Source: Nitrospira sp. (GTDB taxonomy: Bacteria; Nitrospirota; Nitrospiria; Nitrospirales; Nitrospiraceae). From it: 48,412 bases of DNA. How positions within the stretch are numbered: position 1 is the stretch's first letter; each line of letters opens with the position of its first letter. Below are positions 10,603 through 21,149 of the stretch, in pieces. The notes under the pieces were generated by a model. That model had not been told where the DNA came from, did no database searches, and worked only from the letters and a program-made list of their open reading frames with translations. The translations under genes and the position numbers were made by a program. The DNA is taken from the NCBI GenBank assembly GCA_024998645.1, contig JACOEJ010000019.1, positions 1 through 48,412 of the forward strand, in the 5' to 3' direction.

Positions 10603-10865
10603 CGCTTCTCTCTTTCCTTCAATTCACCCACGACAAGCCGCGATCCCGTCGCCGACCGGCGAATCCTTTTCGATCCACCTTCGAATCACATCTGATCCAC
10701 TCTCATCGGCTCTCGCAGTGACACGTCGCGATGAGGGACGTCTCAGATGCGATTTTTCCAACATTCTCAGCCCCAATTATCCCCACTCAATCAGAGAGGG
10801 CCAATGGCATACGGCTTGCGAACTCATCCGGCAGGACATGATGAGAAGCACTCGGGAGGCACACC

Positions 10866-11039
10866 ATGACACAGGAATTGATCATCTGGGTGCTGCTGGC
10901 GGGGCTGGTAGGAATCTCGTGGCTCATGGTCTTCGCGATCACCGGCGACGATCGTCGCACTGACAAAGAGGTTCATACTCATGACTCAACACATCTCGAA
11001 GAAAACGGGGCGCCATCGCACCGAGGGATGGCGGCCTGA
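10866..11039 (+). CDS. Small single-TM protein (57 aa)
   Basis: ATG at 10866 after GGGAGGCACACC; MTQELIIWVLLAGLVGISWLMVFAITGDDRRTDKEVHTHD...; overlaps the next ORF in another frame. Not in the supplied ORF list (below its size cut). Confidence 0.55.
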   Translation: MTQELIIWVLLAGLVGISWLMVFAITGDDRRTDKEVHTHDSTHLEENGAPSHRGMAA

Positions 11040-11382
11040 CCTGGTTCCAGACAATCGTCCTCTGCCTCTCTCGCATCAGACTCCAGACGGTTCTCCTCAC
11101 GCAATACCCCCCGACGGGGCGACCGCACCCGTAGACTCGCGCAATCAGCGCGTGACGATCCTCCTGCCGACCACCTTGATCGAGCGCCTCCGCAACGCCA
11201 TTTACTGGACAGAGCGCTGCACGATGACCCGGGTCATCGCCGATGCCATCCATGATGCGGTGGCCGAGATGGAATACACCAACGGCGGCACGTTTCCTCC
11301 TCGCCTCACTCCGTTGAAACGAGGACGCCCCCGCCGTGTTCTCCTTCCACCACGCCTTCCCCCTACCGGGCCGCTCCTGTAG
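10981..11382 (+). CDS. Ribbon-helix-helix-like small protein
   Basis: 133 aa; 'RVTILLPTTLIERLRNAIYWTERCTMTRVIADAIHDAVAEME' resembles RHH-type DNA-binding proteins; basic C-terminal 'LKRGRPRR'. Confidence 0.55.
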   Translation: MTQHISKKTGRHRTEGWRPDLVPDNRPLPLSHQTPDGSPHAIPPDGATAPVDSRNQRVTILLPTTLIERLRNAIYWTERCTMTRVIADAIHDAVAEMEYTNGGTFPPRLTPLKRGRPRRVLLPPRLPPTGPLL

Positions 11383-11435
11383 GCGTCGTGTGCGGACTCG
11401 TCCGTCAGCGCTCGATGCCGAAGTGAGGAAAGGCA

Positions 11436-13448
11436 ATGACCGCAGAACTGAGACGATCAGGCCATCCGATGCTGGCCACGCTGCTGACCGTCAGTCTGAG
11501 CGGCCTGGCGCAGGCGGAATCCCCCGCCGCGGACCCGACCAACGTGACCGACTCAGCTCCCCACATCGACGCCATCGAATTGATCAAAGAAGAAGAAAGC
11601 GTGAGCATCGCGTCACGCTACGAACAGCCGATCTCGCAAGCTCCGTCGAACGTCTACGTGATCACGGACGAGGATATCCGGCACTCGGGCGCCATCGACA
11701 TCCCGACCCTCCTTCGTCGTATCCCCGGGATGGAAGTGATGCAGATGAACGGGGCTGATTTCACTGTGAGCGCACGCGGAGACAATCAGCCGAACGCCAA
11801 CAAGCTCCTGGTCATGGTAGATGGCCGTTCGATCTATAACGACGTACAAGGCACGATGAACTGGAAACTCCTGCCGGTCACACTACCGGAGATCAAACGA
11901 ATCGAAGTGTTGAAAGGGCCCGCTTCTGCGGTGTGGGGATTCAACGCATTCGATGGAGTGGTCAACATCATCACGAAATCCCCAGAAGAAATGAAAGGCA
12001 CCACTCTGCAATTCGGCGGTGGAGGCTACGGCACCATCATGGCCTCCGCGATTCAAGGCGGCACAGTGGATAAATTCGGCTATCGCTTGTCGGTCGGTCA
12101 CAGCCAGAACGCCTCGTGGAATAACAGCCGCTCTTTAGCCTTCCGGGACAACCTGTTCAACGTCTTAACCGAATACGCGCTTTCGGCAGAGGGAAGGATC
12201 AAGGTTTCAGGCGGACTCGTCGACTCCAACGCGTACAACTTCGGGATGAGCCAGGATGCGATCAATCCCTATAGACCATCCCAAGGATATGCGAGTGTCG
12301 CATACGAAAGGCCCGGCTTCTTTGTGCGAACATTCTGGAGTCAATACAGCGCTACCTCAAATGTACTGTTCCAGCCACCCCTCGCCCCCTTCCTCACGTA
12401 CAGTGCCGGGGATGGATCGCCGACTACGTCGATCATGGGCAATACTTATAATATTGATGTTCAACATGACGTTGAAGCCTTACCTAGCAACCGGCTGACT
12501 TACGGCCTGAACTACCGGCTCAATACTCTTTCCAGCAACGGCATCTCACAATACAGCACCGAGAGCCGCCTGGGATTGTTTGTTCAAGACACATGGAAGA
12601 TCGCTCAACCAATCACCTTGATAGCTGGTGCACGTTATGACCTGGATTCCTTTATCAGCCCGACGGTCAGCCCCCGGGTCGCCTTGCTCTATACCCCATC
12701 TCCCGAGCACACGTTCCGGCTCTCCGGCTCAGTGGCCTATCGCCCCCCGACACTGATCGAGAAGACATCCAATGCGCAGGTGAATACAAAACCGCCGTTG
12801 CCCCCGACCCCGACATCCGTGGTGGGAGGCCAGAGTCTCTCGCCCGAACAAATGATTTCCTACGACGCAGGTTATCAAGGATGGTACTGGCAACACCGGC
12901 TGAGAGTCCGTGCCGACGCCTTCTACAATCACATCTCCGACCTCATTAGTGTGCGCAATCAGTCTCCGACGATGGCCGCCTATAGCAACGACTCGGGCTC
13001 AGCCGACATTTACGGCGGAGAATTCGGGATGGAAATCCTTGCCGCCAAGTGGCTGACCGGTTTTGCCAATTACTCCTATCAGGAAATTCACCAGACGTTT
13101 ACCGGTCGCATCCAACGGGCCGGTCCCCACAACAAGTTCAATGTCGGCTTGCGCGGCGAATGGGGGAACGGGCTCAGCGCCGAAGCGATCTTTCACTACT
13201 ACGGATCGGCGAGCTATCCACCCGGCCAGTCCTTCACGAGCTTTTCTCAAGCCGGTCTCGTGTCGCTGCCGAACCCGAACGTCGGTTCCTACAATCGCTT
13301 GAATCTGCGGGCCGGCTACCGGTTTTGGCACGACAAGGCGGAAGTGGCTGTGTCCGCCTTCAACGCGCTCAACGACAAGCACCAGGAGTATCCTCTTGGC
13401 GAGACGATCGGCAGCCGGGTAATGGGCTGGCTGACGGTGAGGTTCTAA
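11436..13448 (+). CDS. TonB-dependent receptor
   Basis: Plug ('NVYVITDEDIRHSGAIDIPTLLRRIPGMEVMQ', 'EIKRIEVLKGPASAVWGFNAFDGVVNIIT') and beta-barrel ending 'GWLTVRF'. Confidence 0.92.
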   Translation: MTAELRRSGHPMLATLLTVSLSGLAQAESPAADPTNVTDSAPHIDAIELIKEEESVSIASRYEQPISQAPSNVYVITDEDIRHSGAIDIPTLLRRIPGMEVMQMNGADFTVSARGDNQPNANKLLVMVDGRSIYNDVQGTMNWKLLPVTLPEIKRIEVLKGPASAVWGFNAFDGVVNIITKSPEEMKGTTLQFGGGGYGTIMASAIQGGTVDKFGYRLSVGHSQNASWNNSRSLAFRDNLFNVLTEYALSAEGRIKVSGGLVDSNAYNFGMSQDAINPYRPSQGYASVAYERPGFFVRTFWSQYSATSNVLFQPPLAPFLTYSAGDGSPTTSIMGNTYNIDVQHDVEALPSNRLTYGLNYRLNTLSSNGISQYSTESRLGLFVQDTWKIAQPITLIAGARYDLDSFISPTVSPRVALLYTPSPEHTFRLSGSVAYRPPTLIEKTSNAQVNTKPPLPPTPTSVVGGQSLSPEQMISYDAGYQGWYWQHRLRVRADAFYNHISDLISVRNQSPTMAAYSNDSGSADIYGGEFGMEILAAKWLTGFANYSYQEIHQTFTGRIQRAGPHNKFNVGLRGEWGNGLSAEAIFHYYGSASYPPGQSFTSFSQAGLVSLPNPNVGSYNRLNLRAGYRFWHDKAEVAVSAFNALNDKHQEYPLGETIGSRVMGWLTVRF

Positions 13449-13587
13449 ATGGTTTCCTTAAGTGGTATATCTCTACTATGCTTGCGCGATTCTCGTTATG
13501 GTACGGCGCAACACACGACCACTCCGCCTTGGGCAACGGTGAATCAGGCCGTTGCCTATCCCGAAGGCTTCACTGACTGAGGGAGCT

Positions 13588-16002
13588 ATGGCCGGCGAAG
13601 CCCCTTCATATACCGTGCTCGTCGTGGAAGACAATCCGGATATTGTCGTGAGCCTGCAGGACCTGCTCACCCACGACGGCTATACCGTCCGTACCGCCGA
13701 CTCTTGTGCTGGCGCGCTCGCCCAGCTCCGTGCCCATCACTTCAATGCGGTCTTGCTCGATCTGACCTTGCCGGACGGCGATGGCCTTGAGGTGCTCGCC
13801 ACGATCCAACAGTTGGACCCCCATTTACCCGTGGTCATCGTCACGGCCAGCACGGCGACGGAGAAAACCGTGGGGTCGCTGACCAGGGGAGCCTTCGCCT
13901 ACTTGACCAAACCCTACCATCGCGAGGAACTCCGGCAGACGCTCCGCCGCGCGATCGGCGTCAAGGAACTGGCCGTGAAAGCCCAACGCGCCGAGCATCT
14001 TCTGACGGAAAGCGAAGACCGCTTCCGCTCACTAGTGGAGTCAGCCAGCGATGCCATCGTGGTCGCCGACGGGCGCGGGACCATCCTCTCGCACAACCAC
14101 TCGGCGGCCACGCTGTTCGGTTATCAGAACCACGATCTGATCGGACAACCCCTCACCAGATTGATGCCGGCGCGCTATCACGAGCGGCACAACGCCGGTA
14201 TCGCCCGCCTGGAAGCCGGCGGATCAAGCCGCCTCATCGGATCGGTCCTCGAGCTACAAGGGCTCAAACAGGACGGCACCGAATTTCCGATCGAGCTCTC
14301 GCTGGCTACCTGGAAGACCGCTACAGGGAATTATTATAGCGGCATCATCCGCGACATTTCCCGGCGTAAGGAAACGGAGCGGGCGCTGGATGAGCTGCGT
14401 CGCCGCCATACGCTCATCCTGACGCAAGCCGGCGAAGGGATCTACGGCATCGACCGGCAGGGGCTCGCCACCTTCGTCAATCCCCGCGCGGCCGCGATGC
14501 TCGGGTATTCGGTGGAAGACTTGATCGGACGCCCCATGCATGCGCTCCTGCACCACACCAGAATGGACGGGACACCGTACCCCGACGACTCCTGTCCGAT
14601 CTACGCCGCCCTGCACGACGGCGAAATCCATCGCGTCACGCATGAAGTATTCTGGAGGCGTGACGGCACCAGCTTCCCGGTCGAATATGTCAGCTCACCG
14701 CTGTGGGAGGACGACACCGTCGCCGGGGCGGTCGTCGTCTTTCATGATACGACCAAACGGTGGCGCATTGAATCGGGATTGCGGAAACGGGAAGACCGCC
14801 TGGAGTATGTGATCCGCGGATCGAGCGACGGATTCTGGGATGGACAGGTCCTGCCCGGCCGGCCGTGGCACCATCCCGACACCCCGGTCTGGTGGTCTGC
14901 CCGGGTCCGCGAGTTATTGGGCTATACCGAGGAGGAATTTCCGGACATCCTGGAGAGCTGGACCTCCCGGTTGCACCCCGGCGATCGCGAGCGGGTGCTG
15001 GCCGCATTGGCCGCGCACATGGAACGGCGCGAGCCGTACGATACGGAATACCGGCTGCTGACGAAACAGGGCGAGTACCGCTGGTTCCGCGCGCGCGGCC
15101 GGGCCGTCTGGGATGGACACGGCCACCCCATACGCATGGCCGGTTCCCTGCAATGCATCACTGACCGCAAACAGATGGAAGAGGCACTCCGCCGAAGCGA
15201 ACGCCTCTTGAAAGATGTGATCGACAATACCACGGCCGTTATTTACGTGAAGCTGGCGGACGGACGCTTCCTGCTCACGAACCGGCGTTTCCAGCAGATA
15301 TTCAATCTGCGCGCCGATCAAATCGTCGGCCGCACCAACCATGATCTCTTCCCTCCCGAGATTGCCGAGGCATTCAGCGCCAACGATCGCCAGGTGTTGG
15401 AACGCAACGCGGCGATCGAATACGACGAAGTCGCCCCCCATGCGGACGGGATCCACGACTATATCTCCATCAAATTTCCGCTCTGCGACGAGACCGGCAG
15501 GCCTTATGCCATGTGCGGAATCTCTACCGACATCACCGAGCGTAAACGTCTGGGGGATTCGCTCCGCGTCAACGAGGAGCGGGTTCAGCGCGCGCTCATG
15601 AGTGCGCGCATCGGCATCTGGGACTGGAACCTGCAGACGGACCACTGCTACTGGTCGCCGATCGTCGCCGATCTGCTCGGCCTGCCGGTCGGCGCCGTTT
15701 CCCTCTCCAGAGAGGATTTTCTGGCCAGAGTCTATTCAGACGATCAGGCCTCTGTCCTGGCGGCGCTGCTGACGGCACAAAATTCCGCACGGCCTGAGCT
15801 CGCCTTTGCTCACCGCGTGTGCCGGGCCGACGGCACGCTCCAGTGGCTCTCATGGTCGGGCCATATCGTTCGGAGTGCGACCGGCACAGCGACCCGCATC
15901 CTGGGGACCGTCCAATCGACAACACCCGGACAGACGACGCAGGCGGTGCCCACGCAGGCAGATCGCAACGCCCCAGAGAAACCACGACACGATAATACGT
16001 GA
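13588..16002 (+). CDS. Receiver domain plus multiple PAS/PAC domains, no recognisable transmitter kinase
   Basis: REC ('VLVVEDNPDI...VLLDLTLPDGDGLEV...LTKPY'); about five PAS/PAC repeats ('GIIRDISRRKE', 'VVFHDTTKR', 'LQCITDRKQMEEAL', 'ISTDITERKR'); no H-box or HATPase motifs. Confidence 0.85.
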   Translation: MAGEAPSYTVLVVEDNPDIVVSLQDLLTHDGYTVRTADSCAGALAQLRAHHFNAVLLDLTLPDGDGLEVLATIQQLDPHLPVVIVTASTATEKTVGSLTRGAFAYLTKPYHREELRQTLRRAIGVKELAVKAQRAEHLLTESEDRFRSLVESASDAIVVADGRGTILSHNHSAATLFGYQNHDLIGQPLTRLMPARYHERHNAGIARLEAGGSSRLIGSVLELQGLKQDGTEFPIELSLATWKTATGNYYSGIIRDISRRKETERALDELRRRHTLILTQAGEGIYGIDRQGLATFVNPRAAAMLGYSVEDLIGRPMHALLHHTRMDGTPYPDDSCPIYAALHDGEIHRVTHEVFWRRDGTSFPVEYVSSPLWEDDTVAGAVVVFHDTTKRWRIESGLRKREDRLEYVIRGSSDGFWDGQVLPGRPWHHPDTPVWWSARVRELLGYTEEEFPDILESWTSRLHPGDRERVLAALAAHMERREPYDTEYRLLTKQGEYRWFRARGRAVWDGHGHPIRMAGSLQCITDRKQMEEALRRSERLLKDVIDNTTAVIYVKLADGRFLLTNRRFQQIFNLRADQIVGRTNHDLFPPEIAEAFSANDRQVLERNAAIEYDEVAPHADGIHDYISIKFPLCDETGRPYAMCGISTDITERKRLGDSLRVNEERVQRALMSARIGIWDWNLQTDHCYWSPIVADLLGLPVGAVSLSREDFLARVYSDDQASVLAALLTAQNSARPELAFAHRVCRADGTLQWLSWSGHIVRSATGTATRILGTVQSTTPGQTTQAVPTQADRNAPEKPRHDNT

Positions 16003-16012
16003 TCATGATAAG

Positions 16013-16984
16013 ATGAAAATCTATAGACACTATACGGAGCGTCCCTCTCTCGCCAAAGGCTTCGCGTTTGGCAGGAAGCTGGTGGGATTTGCTCTGCCCC
16101 TTATATCCTGTCTCCTCGGATCAGCCAACTCCCTCGCCGGAGAGATTGCGATTCTGAAATCCTCAGACTTGCAGGCCTATGCGCAGGCGATTGAGGGATT
16201 CAAAGTCACGGCGCCGGCCTCCATGGCCTATACCGAATACGACTTGCGCGGTGATTCTGAACTCGGGAAAAAACTGGCCCGCAAGATCAGGGCCTCCGAT
16301 GCGTCGCTCGTCCTGGCCGTCGGCCTTAAAGCCGCTCTGGCCGCCCAGGTGGAAATCGTGGATATTCCCATCGTCTACATGATGATCCTGGATCCCTCGA
16401 AGCATCATCTCGCCACGCCGAATATGACCGGCACACTGCTGGATATTCCCGTCGATCGGCAGTTCAAGATTCTCCGCTCATTTCTGCCGTCGCTCCGCCG
16501 GCTCGGGGTCCTGTTCGATCCCGCGAAGACCGGGTTTCAAAGTAATGGTACGGCCCGCCATGCTGCCGCCAGCGGGTTCGAATTGGATGAATTTCCCGTC
16601 GCCAGTGAGAAAGAAGTCCCGCTGCAGCTACGCGCGCTCCTCACCACAGCCGATGGGCTGTGGCTGGTGCCCGATTCAACGGTTTTGACCGCGGAGTCCG
16701 TTGGTTTCATCCTCGAATCAGCCCTGGCACAACATGTCCCTGTCATCGGCTTCTCGCCGGAAATGACCAGACTCGGAGCGCTCCTCAGCATTTCCGTCTC
16801 CTACAATGATGTCGGCCGGGAAACCGGCCTGCTTGCCAGACGACTCCTCGATGGAGACCGGAAACTCCCGATGAAACCGATACCTATCGAACGGCTGAAC
16901 ATCACCGTGAACCAAAAGACCGCTAACTTTCTGGGCATCACCTTTCCCAACGACATTGAGCGCCTGATTGATGAGAAATATTAG
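16013..16984 (+). CDS. ABC transporter substrate-binding protein family (ABC_sub_bind/TrpX-like)
   Basis: Signal peptide; 'SDASLVLAVGLKAALAAQVEIVDIPIVYMMILDP', 'RRLGVLFDPAKTG', 'VPVIGFSPEMTRLGALLSISVSYNDVGRETGLLARRLL'. Confidence 0.82.
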   Translation: MKIYRHYTERPSLAKGFAFGRKLVGFALPLISCLLGSANSLAGEIAILKSSDLQAYAQAIEGFKVTAPASMAYTEYDLRGDSELGKKLARKIRASDASLVLAVGLKAALAAQVEIVDIPIVYMMILDPSKHHLATPNMTGTLLDIPVDRQFKILRSFLPSLRRLGVLFDPAKTGFQSNGTARHAAASGFELDEFPVASEKEVPLQLRALLTTADGLWLVPDSTVLTAESVGFILESALAQHVPVIGFSPEMTRLGALLSISVSYNDVGRETGLLARRLLDGDRKLPMKPIPIERLNITVNQKTANFLGITFPNDIERLIDEKY

Positions 16985-16996
16985 GACCTGATTCCT

Positions 16997-19315
16997 ATGA
17001 CAGCCGAACCAACCCCTCTCCAGAATCCGACCCCGCCTCACGGCGCGCCGACAATGCCGTTCATCAGCTTGCGTACGAAATTCGTCGTGTTCTTCAGCCT
17101 GATTCTGGTCCTGACCTGTTCAACGTTGAGCTGGTATTTTGTTGAAACACGGCGCAACGCCATGCTGCAGAATCTTCATCGCCTCGGCACGATCCTCCTG
17201 ACCAATATCGCGCACAACAACCATTTCCGATTTGCCGGCCTGGTGGCGGAAGATCAGACAACACTTCAACAGTACATCGAAGGTCTCCTCTCCATCGATG
17301 AAGTCGTCTATGTGGTGGTCACGGGCTCAAATGGCCAAGCTCTCGCCCAGTACAGCAAGGGAGCGCGCCAGTCGTTGACAGATCCACGAAGGTCCCTCTC
17401 CCATCCGATCTACCCCCCCGCAGACATCGCCCAAAGACTGGCACAAACGCCGGCGACGGTCCCGCAGATTACCCCGCTTGCCGTCTCGGATCAGCTCACG
17501 CTCGCCCCTCAGAATCAAGGCCCCTTCATGTCTCAGGTGTTTCCCACTCTGTCCGAGACGCTCTATGACTTTGCCTTGCCGGTCCTTCGGGCATCACCCG
17601 CACCCATGACCCCGTTTACGCTCGACCCCGAATCCCCTGCCATCGACGGGGCTATGATGAAACGGCCACCGGTGTACGGCACCATTCAAATCGGCCTCAC
17701 CGATGAGCGCGTGCGCCAGGCCGTCCTGACGATGATACAGAGTGTCTTTGCCCTGACCGCCCTCATTATCGGAGCCGGCATACTCGGCGCTCATCTGCTG
17801 ACCTCGCGCATTACGACTCCGTTGCGACGCCTGGCCGGTGTGGCCCGCCAGGTAACTGAAGGGACAGCACCGGTTCAACTGTTCCCTTCCACGAACGATG
17901 AGGTCGGCCAATTGACCGGGCTCTTCAATGTCATGGCCCGCTCAGTTCAAGAGCGAAACCAGGCCATTACCACCAACCTTGAGACGATCAAACAACAATT
18001 CAGGCAGCTGACCACCCTCCATCAAGCCAGCGCCGCCATTGCGAGCACCCTGGACATGAATCACCTCCTCGACACGGTGCTTCAAATCCTGGTCGGCAAT
18101 CTCGGTTTCCTGCGCATGGTGCTGGTCCTGCGGCTTGAGGAGCGGGATGTATCGTACATCGCCCGTGTCACGGGGATCTCGCCCGAGCTTGCTGAGGTCG
18201 CCTATAATCTGGAGATCCCCATACGCGACGACGACAGCATCACCGCTGATCTGTTTCTTCGCCGCGAACCGGTGCTCATCCAGGCGCTGGATGCCTCAGC
18301 CGACCGGATCTATCCGCCGGTGATGGAATTACTGCAACGCGCCGGCATCTCGTCGTTTATTGCCGTTCCGCTTCAGAGTCATCACGGAACCTTGGGATAT
18401 ATCGCCGGTGATCGAGGCGCCCAGATATGCACGGAAGAAGACCTGCATATTCTTCTGACGATCGCCAGCCATGTAGCTGCCGCGATCGACAACGCCCGCG
18501 CCTATGCCCACCTCTCCGAGCTGACCCAGCATCTGGAAGAGCGCATCCGCGAGCGCACGGAGGAACTATCGCGCGCCAATGACCAACTCCAGGCCCACGA
18601 TCGACGGCGCTCGACCTTCCTGTCGGTTGTGTCTCATGAGTTGCGCACGCCCATGACCGCCATTCGAAGTTTTGCCGAAAACATGCTGGATGGTGTCACC
18701 GGTCCATTGACAAGCCAGCAGACGACCTACCTCACGCGGATCGAGCACAACGTGGCCCGGCTGGCCCGCATCATCAACCAGCTGTTGGATTGGTCGCGGT
18801 TGGATATCCACAAAGATGCGCTTCGGCCTGAACCGGTCTGTATTGCGGAGATTGCTGCCACTGCCGCAGAGGGCTTACAGACGGTCGCAGCAGAAAAACA
18901 GATCGCTCTGCGGATCGAACCGGAACACCCCCTCCCCAGAATTTTCGGCGATCGCGACAAGCTGGAACAAATCCTCTGGAATCTGATCGGCAACGCCATC
19001 AAGTTTACCCCTCCCGGCGGGGCTGTCACCGTCACGTTTTCCTGTGATACCGCCGGGATGGTCAAGACCTGCGTGGCCGATACCGGATGCGGGATTGATC
19101 CGCTCCACTTGCCGAGCGTCTTCAACGAATTTTCAAAAGTGCCATCGTCGATGCCGTCCTCGCAAGGGGCTCAATTGGGTCTTTTCATTACCAAGACCTT
19201 GATCACGATGCACCGGGGAGAAATCTGGGCGGAGAGCACGCCCGGTCGCGGAACCTGCATCTGTTTTACGCTGCCGGTTGCGCCAACCCCGGGGACGGAA
19301 CGGCAGCCGCAATGA
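16997..19315 (+). CDS. Membrane sensor histidine kinase (HAMP-GAF-HisKA-HATPase)
   Basis: N-terminal TM; HAMP; GAF; H-box 'LSVVSHELRTPMTAIRSFAENML'; N-box 'QILWNLIGNAIKFTPPGG'; G-boxes 'DTGCGID', 'GLFITKTLI'. Confidence 0.92.
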   Translation: MTAEPTPLQNPTPPHGAPTMPFISLRTKFVVFFSLILVLTCSTLSWYFVETRRNAMLQNLHRLGTILLTNIAHNNHFRFAGLVAEDQTTLQQYIEGLLSIDEVVYVVVTGSNGQALAQYSKGARQSLTDPRRSLSHPIYPPADIAQRLAQTPATVPQITPLAVSDQLTLAPQNQGPFMSQVFPTLSETLYDFALPVLRASPAPMTPFTLDPESPAIDGAMMKRPPVYGTIQIGLTDERVRQAVLTMIQSVFALTALIIGAGILGAHLLTSRITTPLRRLAGVARQVTEGTAPVQLFPSTNDEVGQLTGLFNVMARSVQERNQAITTNLETIKQQFRQLTTLHQASAAIASTLDMNHLLDTVLQILVGNLGFLRMVLVLRLEERDVSYIARVTGISPELAEVAYNLEIPIRDDDSITADLFLRREPVLIQALDASADRIYPPVMELLQRAGISSFIAVPLQSHHGTLGYIAGDRGAQICTEEDLHILLTIASHVAAAIDNARAYAHLSELTQHLEERIRERTEELSRANDQLQAHDRRRSTFLSVVSHELRTPMTAIRSFAENMLDGVTGPLTSQQTTYLTRIEHNVARLARIINQLLDWSRLDIHKDALRPEPVCIAEIAATAAEGLQTVAAEKQIALRIEPEHPLPRIFGDRDKLEQILWNLIGNAIKFTPPGGAVTVTFSCDTAGMVKTCVADTGCGIDPLHLPSVFNEFSKVPSSMPSSQGAQLGLFITKTLITMHRGEIWAESTPGRGTCICFTLPVAPTPGTERQPQ

Positions 19316-19433
19316 GGTGGCACAGGCTGTGCCTAACAGGAGCCTCCTTGCCCGGATAGACTGTCAATAGACCATGTATTTTTCTCTATGAAGTCACTAC
19401 ACTTCCGAAGAATGAATACGGGACTTACACGCT

Positions 19434-20873
19434 ATGCGCGCCAAAATCCTCCTCGTCGATGATGACCGGGATATCCTGCTCGGTCTGGAAAACCGCATCA
19501 CCTGGATGGGGCATGAACCCCTGACCGCGAGCGACGGGGCAGAGGCACTGCGACTCATTGAACAGGAGGCGCCGGACCTCGTCCTCCTCGATCTGGAACT
19601 CCCCCAGCGCTCCGGGCTGGAAGTCTTACAACAGGTTCGGGAAGCCGCCACTGCTGCCTCGGGGCCCGACTCGGAGACTCCCTTACCCACCTATACCACA
19701 CCGTTGATTATTATCCTGACCGCCTTCGGCACGATCGAGCGCGCCGTGCAAGCCATGCACTTAGGCGCCTTCGACTTCCTGACCAAACCTTTCACGGCCG
19801 ACCACCTCACGGTCGTGATCAAGAAAGCGCTTGAGACCCTCGCGCTGGATCGCCATGTCGATGTCCTGCGCAAGGAAGTCGAGGGACAATACGATCCTAT
19901 CGTCGGAACCAATCAGAAAATGGCGGCACAACTCACCATCGCCAGGCAAGCGGCGGCCACGCCGGTCACCGTCCTGTTGCTCGGCGAGACCGGCACCGGA
20001 AAAGAAGTGATTGCGCGCGCGATTCACCGCTGGAGCCCGCGACGGGATAAACCGTTCGTCGCAGTGAACTGCGCGGCCTTACCGGAGACCCTCCTGGAGA
20101 ATGAACTGTTTGGGCATGAACGAGGGGCCTACACCGGCGCGCTGAAGCGGGAGCCCGGCAAAATCGAAATCGCCGAAGGGGGCACCGTCTTCCTGGACGA
20201 GATCGGCGATATGCCGATGTCCATGCAGAGCCACCTGCTGCGCGTGCTTCAGGATCAGACCTTCTACCGGGTGGGCGGCACACAGCTCATCCGGACCAAT
20301 GTGCGCTTTATCGCCGCCACCAACAAAGATTTGCGGCAGGCCATCCGCCAGGGTACTTTTCGGGAAGACTTGTACTACCGGCTCGCCGTGATCACCAGCA
20401 CTCTTCCACCATTGCGGGAGCGCCTGGATGACCTCCTGGCGCTGTCCGAGTATTTCCTCCGGCGCGCCGCCGGACTCGGAAGCCATCGCCAGTACACACT
20501 GAGCGACCGCACGCTCACGCTCATGCGCCAATATCATTGGCCGGGAAATGTCCGCGAGCTGGAGAATGTGCTGACCCGCGCCGTCATCCTCTCCACAGGC
20601 GCGACGATTGAGCCATCGCAGCTGTCGCTCATGGCGGTCTCATCGACACCCGATCAGGAATCCGGACTGGACTCGTCGCTGCATGCCTATCATGAAATGA
20701 TGGAGGCCTACAGCAAGAACATACTGGTGAGGGCCCTCCAGCAGAACGGATGGAACCAAACCAGAGCCGCTGAAGCGCTGAAACTCCAACGCACCTATTT
20801 CACCAAACTGCTTCGGCAGAAACAGATCTCCGGGCATCCTCCCCACACCCATCCCGACAATGAAGCAGAATAA
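19434..20873 (+). CDS. Sigma-54-dependent response regulator (REC-AAA-Fis HTH)
   Basis: REC 'ILLVDDDRDIL'; Walker A 'GETGTGKEVIARAIH'; GAFTGA-like 'ERGAYTGALKREPGKIEIAEGGTVFLDEIGDM'; Fis-type C-terminus 'NGWNQTRAAEALKLQRTYFTKLL'. Confidence 0.94.
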   Translation: MRAKILLVDDDRDILLGLENRITWMGHEPLTASDGAEALRLIEQEAPDLVLLDLELPQRSGLEVLQQVREAATAASGPDSETPLPTYTTPLIIILTAFGTIERAVQAMHLGAFDFLTKPFTADHLTVVIKKALETLALDRHVDVLRKEVEGQYDPIVGTNQKMAAQLTIARQAAATPVTVLLLGETGTGKEVIARAIHRWSPRRDKPFVAVNCAALPETLLENELFGHERGAYTGALKREPGKIEIAEGGTVFLDEIGDMPMSMQSHLLRVLQDQTFYRVGGTQLIRTNVRFIAATNKDLRQAIRQGTFREDLYYRLAVITSTLPPLRERLDDLLALSEYFLRRAAGLGSHRQYTLSDRTLTLMRQYHWPGNVRELENVLTRAVILSTGATIEPSQLSLMAVSSTPDQESGLDSSLHAYHEMMEAYSKNILVRALQQNGWNQTRAAEALKLQRTYFTKLLRQKQISGHPPHTHPDNEAE

Positions 20874-21149
20874 CGGGCGAACAACTGTAGAAGCATCCGG
20901 CAGACCGGCGAATCCCTGATCGGTCATACCTTCCACCTGCCAACCGGTCGATCTTCGGTGGGAACAGACCTTCGCCGCTGCCGGCCGGTTCGGCCGATTC
21001 AGGATGGTTCGCCCTCTGCTTAGCTCAGCCTCTGCACCAAAATCCATACGGCAATAGCCGCATGGCCTCGGCGCGGAAATATATCGACACCCTCAAAAGA
21101 CACAACACCAGAGTGAGCCCGGGAGGTCTGTGAGAACGGCATCGACGGG

